Assembly: GCA_013334845.1 (NCBI GenBank)
Contig: JAAXWV010000098.1
Span: 1-5,599 of the forward strand
Source: Candidatus Roizmanbacteria bacterium
GTDB taxonomy: Bacteria > Patescibacteriota > Microgenomatia > UBA1406 > GWC2-37-13
Direction of reading: 5' to 3'
DNA length: 5,599 nt
Position 1 is the first letter of the stretch; each line of letters opens with the position of its first letter. Below the pieces are notes generated by a model. That model searched no databases, had not been told where the DNA came from, and worked only from the letters and a program-made list of their open reading frames with translations. This document shows, one piece after another, positions 1 to 5,599 of the stretch. The translations under genes and the position numbers were made by a program.

Positions 1-1
1 T

Positions 2-895
2 CTTGACCAAAAAATTGCCTTAATCAAGGAGAAGGCGGTTTGTGACGCCGGACTTTACTTTGGCACAACCGGGGACAACTGGAGTGAGTTTGAGAAGGTG
101 TATGGAAAAGCAATGGGAATCAAGGTATATCTCAATCAGACAACGGGGAATTTTCTTGTCAACACAGATATTTTAGACATGGTATATCAAAACTGGAAAA
201 GCACCCAGCCAATCCTTACCCATTCAGAGGCGGATACCGTGGGCGAGGTTATTGCAGCAGTCCGAAAATACGGAAAACAGACTCATGTCTGCCACATCTC
301 CAGTATCGATGAACTCGAACCCATCCTCAAAGCTAAAGAGGAGGGACTTCCGGTCACTTGTGGAGTTTGCCCGCATCATCTGTTTTTGACAGAAGACGAT
401 GTGCCAAGATTGGGTTCTTATGGTCTCATGAAGCCCTCTCTAAAGTCTAAAAAAGATCTTGAATTCCTGTGGAAGCATATCAAAGATATTGATACGGTCG
501 AATCAGACCATGCTCCTCATACGAAAGAAGAGAAAGAATCCGAGAAACCGCCATTTGGTGTACCAGGATTGGAAACAACACTACCGCTTCTCTTAACTGC
601 GGTGAAAGAGGGAAGACTGGAGATGGACGATATCACCCGAATGTGTTACACGAATCCGAAAAAAATTCTCCACCTTTCTTCTACACAAAACGCTGAAATT
701 ACGGTAGAATTGGATAATTATTACGAACTGAAAGATGAGGATATTGTGAGTCGGTGCGGTTGGACTCCATATCGGGGAATGAAAGTTGTGGGGAAGGTGA
801 CGTCGGCATCTATCCGTGGGACGAAAGCATATGAGAACGGCACTGTATTGGCTAAGCCAGGAGATGGAAAATTGATAATACCAGTTACAATATAA
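2..895 (+). CDS. pyrC: Dihydroorotase, CAD type (5' end outside window)
   Basis: This zinc-dependent cytosolic amidohydrolase closes carbamoyl-aspartate to dihydroorotate, the third step of UMP synthesis. The reading frame is open to the left edge, so the start lies outside; 297 residues are visible. The missing N-terminal part should carry the HxH metal pair. Seen here are the lysine that is carboxylated in this family (codon 122-124, in GIKVYLN), metal-ligand histidines in THSEAD (221-223) and CHISS (293-295), the PHHLFLTEDD segment, and the catalytic aspartate in SDHAPHT (506-508). The spacings, about 33, 24 and 71 residues, match the dihydroorotase domain of animal CAD as I recall it. PPFGVPGLETTLPLLLTAV and TNPKKI are further family segments. 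With all visible ligands kept, it is probably active rather than a pseudo-dihydroorotase. Its stop is two bases before the next pyrimidine gene, which implies one transcript. A hydantoinase or allantoinase is the alternative, less likely given the CAD-like sequence and the neighbour. Confidence 0.95.
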   Translation, partial: LDQKIALIKEKAVCDAGLYFGTTGDNWSEFEKVYGKAMGIKVYLNQTTGNFLVNTDILDMVYQNWKSTQPILTHSEADTVGEVIAAVRKYGKQTHVCHISSIDELEPILKAKEEGLPVTCGVCPHHLFLTEDDVPRLGSYGLMKPSLKSKKDLEFLWKHIKDIDTVESDHAPHTKEEKESEKPPFGVPGLETTLPLLLTAVKEGRLEMDDITRMCYTNPKKILHLSSTQNAEITVELDNYYELKDEDIVSRCGWTPYRGMKVVGKVTSASIRGTKAYENGTVLAKPGDGKLIIPVTI

Positions 896-897
896 CT

Positions 898-2766
898 ATG
901 AAAATCAATGCTCAACAAAATATAGGAGAACTTCAAAAATTTCAGCAGATTCTTCATAGGGGCTATGTCACTCCACCATCTCAGTGGACATATGATATTG
1001 AAAAATCTTATGATTGGAATTACGAATTCGGTCCTTTTTTTAAAGGACATACACCTGAACGTCACATTAAAGCGGAAAAACAATTTTTATCTTATAAAGT
1101 AAACTCCTTATTTGGTGTCCCTGCAGGCCCATTATTAAATAGTAAATGGATAGAACTATACTCAAAGCTTGGCTTCGATATTTTGACTTACAAAACTTTT
1201 CGTTCTCGCACATATGCTGCTCATCCTAGGCCACATATGCTTTATGTAGAACCTTCTGACATGGAGAAAACATTTATCGGAAAGCCCTATACAAAAACTC
1301 ACGATGCGGTGACGATGACAAATTCATTCGGTATTCCTTCAAAAGATCCTGATGTCTGGCAAATGGATTTCAAGCGAGCACTTAAAGTTATTCAGCCAGG
1401 ACAGGTAGTTATTGCTAGTATTGTGGGCACTTTAGAAGGTACTAACAACGAAGATGAATATATAAATGATTTCGTCCAAACGGCCTTATTGGCAATGAAG
1501 GCAGGTGCATATATTATAGAGGTTAATCTTTCTTGTCCAAATCTTCATAATGTCGGATTATTGTGTTTCGATCTTTCGTTATCAACCCGCATTTGTTCGG
1601 CTATTAAGAATGCGATTGGCAACATACCGCTCTTAGTCAAGATATCCCATTTTGATAATATGGAAACGACCCGAAATTTTGTAAAAAATACCCACGAGTA
1701 TGTGGCAGGCTACTCCGTAATTAACACAGTTCAGGGCAAGGTAGACGATATCCAGGTAAAGAGGGAAGTGATGAGAAAGATTGGAGTAAGCGGGCTATGC
1801 GGCAGTTATATCCGCCCTTATGGCCTCATGATGGTTGAACGTTTGAAAAAGATACGTGAGGAAATGAATCTCGATTACGCTATTGTCGGGATGGGTGGTG
1901 TTACGACACCGGAAGATTATGAGTTATATCTTCAGACCGGAGCGGATGCAGTGCAGGCAGGTATTGGAGCCATGATGGATCCATATTTGGCACACAAAAT
2001 CTATGAGAAGCAAGCTGTACACGCATCTAATTATCATCAAATTAAATCACTCGGAATGCCAACCCACCACATTCCTCACCACTACGATTTGAAACAATTG
2101 AAAAAAATGTATCTTGATATGATATATTCTCCGATCGGTCCTGAGGTGCGGAATGTATTATTTATCGACGAAAAGCCATTTGAGCTAAAACATGGAGAGA
2201 CTAATGGCAAACAGTCGCATATTTATATAAATCACCGGATAGTACTAATGCATGATTGGTGGGACCGAAAATTGCTCGCACAAATTTTCGATACGCTTAT
2301 TCGTGAAAAATTGTTGCCAGTCGGGGAGGATTCATATACTATGCTTGCGGTCCCGTCCTATTCCAGTCCCGAGCTCACTGCATGCGTGTTGGAAAATTTC
2401 GGTGAGCGAGTAAACCGGATAGTGCAGATCTCTCAAGAGACCATACAAAAAGAAAAAGGCGACTACCGAAATTTTGAGAATGTTGACGATCTGCAAAAAC
2501 CTCTGATCGTGGTCGACGATGTGTTTACTTCCGGTCGAACAGTCAAAGAGGCATTAGACGAGTACGCGAAGCAACATAGTAATCGACAGATTGATGTAGC
2601 AGTATTGGTAACACGTGATCCTAAAACAGTTGAGGCTTTTAATAATCTCCCTAACCGCCATATAACATCCTTGGTGACGTTAGACGAGATATTAAAATAT
2701 CACTGGAAACAGTTTACACCACTTCAGAAAAAATTGATAAAAGCTGAACGACTACAATTGAGATAA
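898..2766 (+). CDS. Fused dihydroorotate dehydrogenase (class 1-like) and orotate phosphoribosyltransferase
   Basis: This two-domain enzyme should oxidise dihydroorotate to orotate and then join orotate to PRPP, giving OMP. Residues 1-70 are a polar N-terminal extension with no membrane segment. Residues 71-385 are an FMN-binding dehydrogenase barrel: TYKTFRSR (97-104), TNSFG (141-145), NLSCPN (210-215) with Cys213 at the class 1 catalytic-base position (class 2 enzymes have Ser), LVKIS with Lys248, NTVQGK (276-281), and GMGGVTTPED (331-340) plus AVQAGIGAM for FMN phosphate. Residues 410-622 are the phosphoribosyltransferase: FELKHGETNGKQS then YINHR (428-447), mobile-loop lysines K518 and K520, and the PRPP motif VVDDVFTSGRT (538-548). 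The histidine usual in the mobile loop is absent. ATG at 898 lies two bases after the dihydroorotase stop with no clear Shine-Dalgarno, so translation is probably coupled. No PyrK-type partner is visible, so the electron acceptor is unknown. The domain calls are firm; the symbols would be pyrD and pyrE. Confidence 0.92.
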   Translation: MKINAQQNIGELQKFQQILHRGYVTPPSQWTYDIEKSYDWNYEFGPFFKGHTPERHIKAEKQFLSYKVNSLFGVPAGPLLNSKWIELYSKLGFDILTYKTFRSRTYAAHPRPHMLYVEPSDMEKTFIGKPYTKTHDAVTMTNSFGIPSKDPDVWQMDFKRALKVIQPGQVVIASIVGTLEGTNNEDEYINDFVQTALLAMKAGAYIIEVNLSCPNLHNVGLLCFDLSLSTRICSAIKNAIGNIPLLVKISHFDNMETTRNFVKNTHEYVAGYSVINTVQGKVDDIQVKREVMRKIGVSGLCGSYIRPYGLMMVERLKKIREEMNLDYAIVGMGGVTTPEDYELYLQTGADAVQAGIGAMMDPYLAHKIYEKQAVHASNYHQIKSLGMPTHHIPHHYDLKQLKKMYLDMIYSPIGPEVRNVLFIDEKPFELKHGETNGKQSHIYINHRIVLMHDWWDRKLLAQIFDTLIREKLLPVGEDSYTMLAVPSYSSPELTACVLENFGERVNRIVQISQETIQKEKGDYRNFENVDDLQKPLIVVDDVFTSGRTVKEALDEYAKQHSNRQIDVAVLVTRDPKTVEAFNNLPNRHITSLVTLDEILKYHWKQFTPLQKKLIKAERLQLR

Positions 2767-2781
2767 GTTTATCATAAAGCC

Positions 2782-3711
2782 TTAATCATGATACCATTCC
2801 GGGAGAAAGTGGCGTAGCGCATGACCGGCATCGCCTACAGCTCGATGCCCTACGAGATAATAGAACTCATTGAGCTCTTCGGCGAGTCCAACGCTATAAA
2901 AAAGTGAGTCTATCCCAAGTTTATACAAAGCTTGCCGGTTAAAAAGCACACCTTGTTTTGTCATGCTTATGGAACGATGCTGAATCCGTTTGGGCCGTGA
3001 TTCGGCACTTGCCATCGCCACAACTATGGCAGCCAATGAAGCACCGGATGCCGGATTGATAAAATCACATACCTGTATATCACATCGTGCCAGTTTCTTT
3101 ATATCGTTCTCTTCCCGCCACTTAATAGTCACCGTCAAATATTCTTCTGGCTCATCCTTGAGATGTGTGCGTTTGGTCACGACTCTCACTTCTTCAGAAA
3201 GTAGGGCGTTTTTGCCACTATTTAGAGCCAAGCGGGTTGATACGAGTCCAGCTCGTTCGAGGCTAAGTAAATAATCAGCAACTACGGAAAATCCGAAGTG
3301 AGATTCGTATTTTCGGAGAAGTTTATATCCCTGTTTTGTCAGATTATAATACTCTTGGCAAAAGATACAATCATCATAAAGGCTGGGATTTTGAATAAAT
3401 CGTTGGGCAAGATCGTTCAGCTGCGCCATCAGAGAACGAGCCTCATTGAAGTGTTCCTCAAGTACGATAATTCCTTGCCTTGGAGATTTGTACTGCCACA
3501 AACCAAACTGACCTTCATATGTTCCGATGAGGGGCACAAAAGTATCTTGGAATCGGATCACTTGGTCAATGTATGGGTCCCCGTGAAACGCGGAAGGGTC
3601 GCGCAGATATGGCAAGATGTTGATTTTTCGATCTAGATTATGAATGACGATTGTGTGGTTGTTATATTTATAGTTATGTTCACCTGGCAAAGTAGCCTTA
3701 GTACCCAACAT
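2782..3711 (-). CDS. Divergent uracil phosphoribosyltransferase-like protein, partner of the radical SAM gene
   Basis: The C-terminal half resembles uracil phosphoribosyltransferase, which converts uracil and PRPP to UMP; the true substrate is unknown. Matches in family order are ERAGL (152-156, for the RAGL segment), an R-x8-E-Y segment with DEPEEY (186-191, for R-D-E-E-T-x-E-P-x-E-Y), a PRPP-type loop D216-FINPASGAS (for DPMLATGGS, one residue longer), and LNEFYYL (280-286) followed by GDAGH (293-297), for LNExGYIxPGLGDAGD. The last Asp is His here and about three residues are added before GDAG. At 309 residues it is some 100 longer than ordinary UPRT (about 210). The extra N-terminal part has a possible HPLI...LRD remnant (24-38), a CxxC at 115-118, and a stretch at 120-180 that could be read as a winged helix. 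ATG at 3711 lies inside the radical SAM gene (14-base overlap), so the two are probably co-translated. A PRPP or nucleotide sensor is as possible as an enzyme. Confidence 0.72.
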   Translation of the reverse strand: MLGTKATLPGEHNYKYNNHTIVIHNLDRKINILPYLRDPSAFHGDPYIDQVIRFQDTFVPLIGTYEGQFGLWQYKSPRQGIIVLEEHFNEARSLMAQLNDLAQRFIQNPSLYDDCIFCQEYYNLTKQGYKLLRKYESHFGFSVVADYLLSLERAGLVSTRLALNSGKNALLSEEVRVVTKRTHLKDEPEEYLTVTIKWREENDIKKLARCDIQVCDFINPASGASLAAIVVAMASAESRPKRIQHRSISMTKQGVLFNRQALYKLGIDSLFYSVGLAEELNEFYYLVGHRAVGDAGHALRHFLPEWYHD

Positions 3712-5152
3712 AGGATTTTCGTAATGTTAAGTAATTCTCGACGAGCTTTTCATCAATTCCGCCAAGCATGGTCATCTCGTCAAATACGAGTCGAGGCATA
3801 ATACACCCAGCACATGGGTTTTTTGCTTGAGTAGTTAAACGGTATTTTTCTTGCTGGAGATATTTGGCAATCTGTGCCCCGTTCATATCCCAAACTTGAC
3901 TATCTTTATAAGTTACAGTGTCTGCATTCCATAAGCACCCCAAGTGCCCGCCAGCTTTGTCTTTTCCTCGTACTTTTTCTTTTTTTGATGCTCCAATTTG
4001 CACATATCTTCCTGCAAAAGGTGTTTTATAGCATCTCCATGTCTCAAACCCAGATATGCGCTTAAGTATGAGCTGCAGATCATCTTGGTAGGTAATAAAT
4101 ACACTTTTTAATAGAAGAAAATAGTGAAGCCGTTGGATAAGCACCCGATCATTAGAGACTCGTGAAACTTTTTTCGGATCATTCTGTACATAATGCTCGG
4201 CTATACGATTGTCGATAAACGACTCAAGCAGAGGCAAGTCTTCAGGTAAAAATTCTACATTGTTTCCCCAGAAAGAAGTTTGCGCTGGATACGGATTGAT
4301 AAGGATATGTGGAAAAATCTTTCTGAGCTCAGTAATCTGGTCTTCGATAAAACTGATGTTTCCCCGATGTACGACCAGATTGAAGAGCATGGTTGGAAAG
4401 GAACCAGTATATTTTTGAGAAAGTTTTGCAGTATAGATCGCTTCGCATGCTTTTCGTTTCTGTCCAAAAATTACAGGAATGGTGCGGATTTTTTCCGCAA
4501 GCTCCTCAAGACTCATATCATTGAGTAATCGAAGATAACTAATGCTATCAAAATCATCTGCACTGTCGGCCAAGTGTGTGGGAGGAGCCTCGAGGATCCC
4601 TTGTAGGAATTTCTCATCCCTCATAAATCTTCCGCCGGTCGTTGTCAGATTAACCATGAAGCCATCGGCGACAAGGCGTGAAATGAGGCTATTTATCCGT
4701 GGATGAAGCTCGGGGTTTCCTCCAAAAAGGTTTACTTCAATCTTGCCGGCTGAGAGAGTTGTTTTAATGTATTCTTTGATGGTATCGGGAATACAAAACT
4801 GAGTAGAGTATCGGTCGATATCCCCGTTTGCGATAAGCCGTTTATTGAGATCATAGAGCCCTTTTGCCGCTCGATGGATACCTATCATGATTTTTTCAAA
4901 AGGGACAAGTGTCAGCATAGTGACAGATGGATTAGAGGTGCGTGCAGCCGGACACTCGTAATTTCCTGTTTTTTGACCGTTAGTTAAAAGTCGACAGTTG
5001 TGGTCGCAAAACATGCCATCTATAAAATGCGTTTGATTAATGTTTTTTTCAGCAACGTTAATATCAAATTGTATCCCACCTGCCAAATCTGATAGTAAAC
5101 CTAGGTTTTTCGCTTTGTTGGCTATAGTAATAGAATCTGTGACTTTTTTCAT
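3698..5152 (-). CDS. Radical SAM-like protein with variant cluster motif and SPASM-like C-terminal cysteines
   Basis: This is probably a radical SAM enzyme that cleaves S-adenosylmethionine at a [4Fe-4S] cluster; substrate and product are unknown. Residues 45-70 hold C49-X3-C53-X13-C67, at the usual place for CxxxCxxC but with a much longer second spacing. The following barrel looks typical: EVNLFGGNPELHP (139-151, GGNP for GGEP), NLTTTGGRF (168-176), LADSADDFD (194-202), NLVVHRGNI (258-266) and INPYPAQTSF (285-294). The C-terminal region has C374, C406, C447 and C450, the last two as CAGC, suggesting an auxiliary Fe-S cluster as in SPASM or twitch domains. A lysine-rich stretch lies near 390-400. 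ATG at 5152 is 21 bases after the metK stop with no obvious Shine-Dalgarno, and the downstream UPRT-like gene overlaps the 3' end. The SAM-synthetase neighbour fits a SAM-using enzyme. I do not recognise a named family. Radical SAM fold: fairly sure; activity: open. Confidence 0.78.
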   Translation of the reverse strand: MKKVTDSITIANKAKNLGLLSDLAGGIQFDINVAEKNINQTHFIDGMFCDHNCRLLTNGQKTGNYECPAARTSNPSVTMLTLVPFEKIMIGIHRAAKGLYDLNKRLIANGDIDRYSTQFCIPDTIKEYIKTTLSAGKIEVNLFGGNPELHPRINSLISRLVADGFMVNLTTTGGRFMRDEKFLQGILEAPPTHLADSADDFDSISYLRLLNDMSLEELAEKIRTIPVIFGQKRKACEAIYTAKLSQKYTGSFPTMLFNLVVHRGNISFIEDQITELRKIFPHILINPYPAQTSFWGNNVEFLPEDLPLLESFIDNRIAEHYVQNDPKKVSRVSNDRVLIQRLHYFLLLKSVFITYQDDLQLILKRISGFETWRCYKTPFAGRYVQIGASKKEKVRGKDKAGGHLGCLWNADTVTYKDSQVWDMNGAQIAKYLQQEKYRLTTQAKNPCAGCIMPRLVFDEMTMLGGIDEKLVENYLTLRKSYVGY

Positions 5153-5156
5153 ATTT

Positions 5157-5174
5157 AATACTTGAAGTAGTATT
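5157..5174 (-). repeat. Short inverted repeat between metK and the radical SAM gene
   Basis: AATACT and AGTATT form a perfect 6-base inverted repeat around a 6-base spacer. It fills most of the 21-base gap between the metK stop and the radical SAM start and touches the metK stop codon. As RNA it would be a weak AU-rich hairpin a few bases upstream of the ATG, with no U-tract, so it is not a terminator. It could tune translation of the downstream gene or bind a protein, but a repeat this short in AT-rich DNA may be chance. Confidence 0.3.
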
Positions 5175-5599
5175 TAGATTTTTATAATCTCCTCCCACGG
5201 AAAAATATCTCTCCCGAAGTGACCGTAAGCCGCTGTCTTTTGATAGATTGGCCTACGCAAATCGAGTCGTTCAATGATTCCTTTTACCGAAGTATCGATA
5301 AGTACTTGAGTGAAATCACGAAGTGCTTTCTGACTTACCTGGGCTGTGCCAAAGGTCTCAATATCCTGCATGAGGGGTTTTGTCTGACCGATCACATAGG
5401 CGAGCCGTACCTCGCATCGTTTGGCTAATCCGTGGGCGACGATATTTTTCGCGATGTAGCGGGCTGCATAAGCTCCTGAACGATCGACTTTTGTCGGATC
5501 TTTTCCCGAAAATGCGCCTCCACCCACACGGGCCATGCCCCCATAGGAATCGACCACAATCTTCCGCCCTGTGAGCCCTGTATCAGCTGCCGGGCCGGA
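5174..5599 (-). CDS. metK: S-adenosylmethionine synthetase (N-terminal part outside window)
   Basis: This cytosolic enzyme makes S-adenosylmethionine from methionine and ATP. Only the last 141 residues are visible; the frame stays open to the right edge, so the start and about 250 residues lie outside. The visible part begins SGPAADTGLTGRK and continues VDSYGGMARVGGGAFSGKD, then PTKVDRSGAYAARYIAKN, the highly conserved region that carries the lysines and aspartates contacting ATP, phosphate and metal ions in the bacterial enzyme. ETFGT, RRPIYQKTAAYGHFGRD and FPWE follow, as at the end of Escherichia coli MetK. It is bacterial in type rather than the distinct archaeal form. It ends in TAA, 21 bases before the radical SAM gene on the same strand, so the three minus-strand genes probably share a promoter outside the window. 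No key residue is missing in the visible part. Identity is nearly certain. Confidence 0.98.
   Translation of the reverse strand, partial: SGPAADTGLTGRKIVVDSYGGMARVGGGAFSGKDPTKVDRSGAYAARYIAKNIVAHGLAKRCEVRLAYVIGQTKPLMQDIETFGTAQVSQKALRDFTQVLIDTSVKGIIERLDLRRPIYQKTAAYGHFGRDIFPWEEIIKI

Noticed and set aside
2..895. Catalytically dead dihydroorotase-like subunit of ATCase
   Set aside because: All metal, lysine and aspartate positions visible in this part are kept, unlike known pseudo-dihydroorotases; the HxH pair lies outside and cannot be checked.
721..1083. Minus-strand open frame of 120 codons across the pyrC and dehydrogenase junction
   Set aside because: It lies opposite two clearly recognised genes, has no family motif, and is explained as the antisense of conserved coding sequence.
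898..2766. Membrane-bound class 2 dihydroorotate dehydrogenase
   Set aside because: The catalytic-base position is Cys in NLSCPN rather than Ser, and the N-terminal extension is polar with no hydrophobic anchor.
2763..2774. Inverted repeat GATAA/TTATC as a bidirectional terminator
   Set aside because: The stem is five AT-rich pairs with a two-base loop, partly inside a coding end, and without a proper U-tract; too weak to call.
3298..3636. Plus-strand open frame of 112 codons opposite the UPRT-like gene
   Set aside because: The minus frame carries ordered UPRT motifs and overlaps its operon partner as expected; the plus frame shows no recognisable domain and no start signal.
3971..3985. A-rich run (minus strand) in the lysine-rich part of the radical SAM gene as a programmed frameshift site
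   Set aside because: The zero frame continues to the conserved CAGC region and a normal stop, and no alternative frame gives a meaningful product.

Overview
The window looks like ordinary bacterial chromosome, with metabolic genes packed almost end to end and nothing mobile in sight. It holds five protein-coding genes in two converging groups. The proteins are clearly bacterial in type. Tight packing, gene fusion, little Shine-Dalgarno signal and two poorly known enzymes would suit an uncultivated lineage such as the Candidate Phyla Radiation. That placement is only a guess; nothing in the window fixes the taxon. All complete genes read cleanly with the standard genetic code, and every visible stop is TAA.

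Plus strand, 1-2766: de novo pyrimidine synthesis. The window opens inside a CAD-type dihydroorotase (pyrC) that keeps all the metal and carbamylated-lysine positions visible in this part. Two bases after its stop begins a 622-residue protein that joins a class 1-type dihydroorotate dehydrogenase (catalytic Cys213) to an orotate phosphoribosyltransferase. Together they would carry carbamoyl-aspartate to OMP: ring closure, oxidation, then attachment to PRPP. Carbamoyl-phosphate synthase, ATCase and OMP decarboxylase are not in view.

Minus strand, 5599-2782: the end of S-adenosylmethionine synthetase (metK), then after 21 bases a radical-SAM-like protein of 484 residues, then, overlapping it by 14 bases, a 309-residue protein whose C-terminal half looks like a divergent uracil phosphoribosyltransferase (UPRT). 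Order and spacing suggest one operon: MetK makes the cofactor, the radical SAM enzyme uses it, and the PRPP-type domain acts on or senses a base or nucleotide.

The two groups meet tail to tail at 2767-2781, with only 15 bases between the stops and no convincing terminator. No stretch longer than 21 bases lacks a gene. No tRNA, rRNA, CRISPR, insertion sequence or riboswitch was seen. The main candidate for something undescribed is the radical SAM / UPRT-like pair, which has an unusual cysteine spacing (C-X3-C-X13-C), a GGNP instead of GGEP motif, a C-terminal four-cysteine region and an altered uracil-binding loop in the partner.
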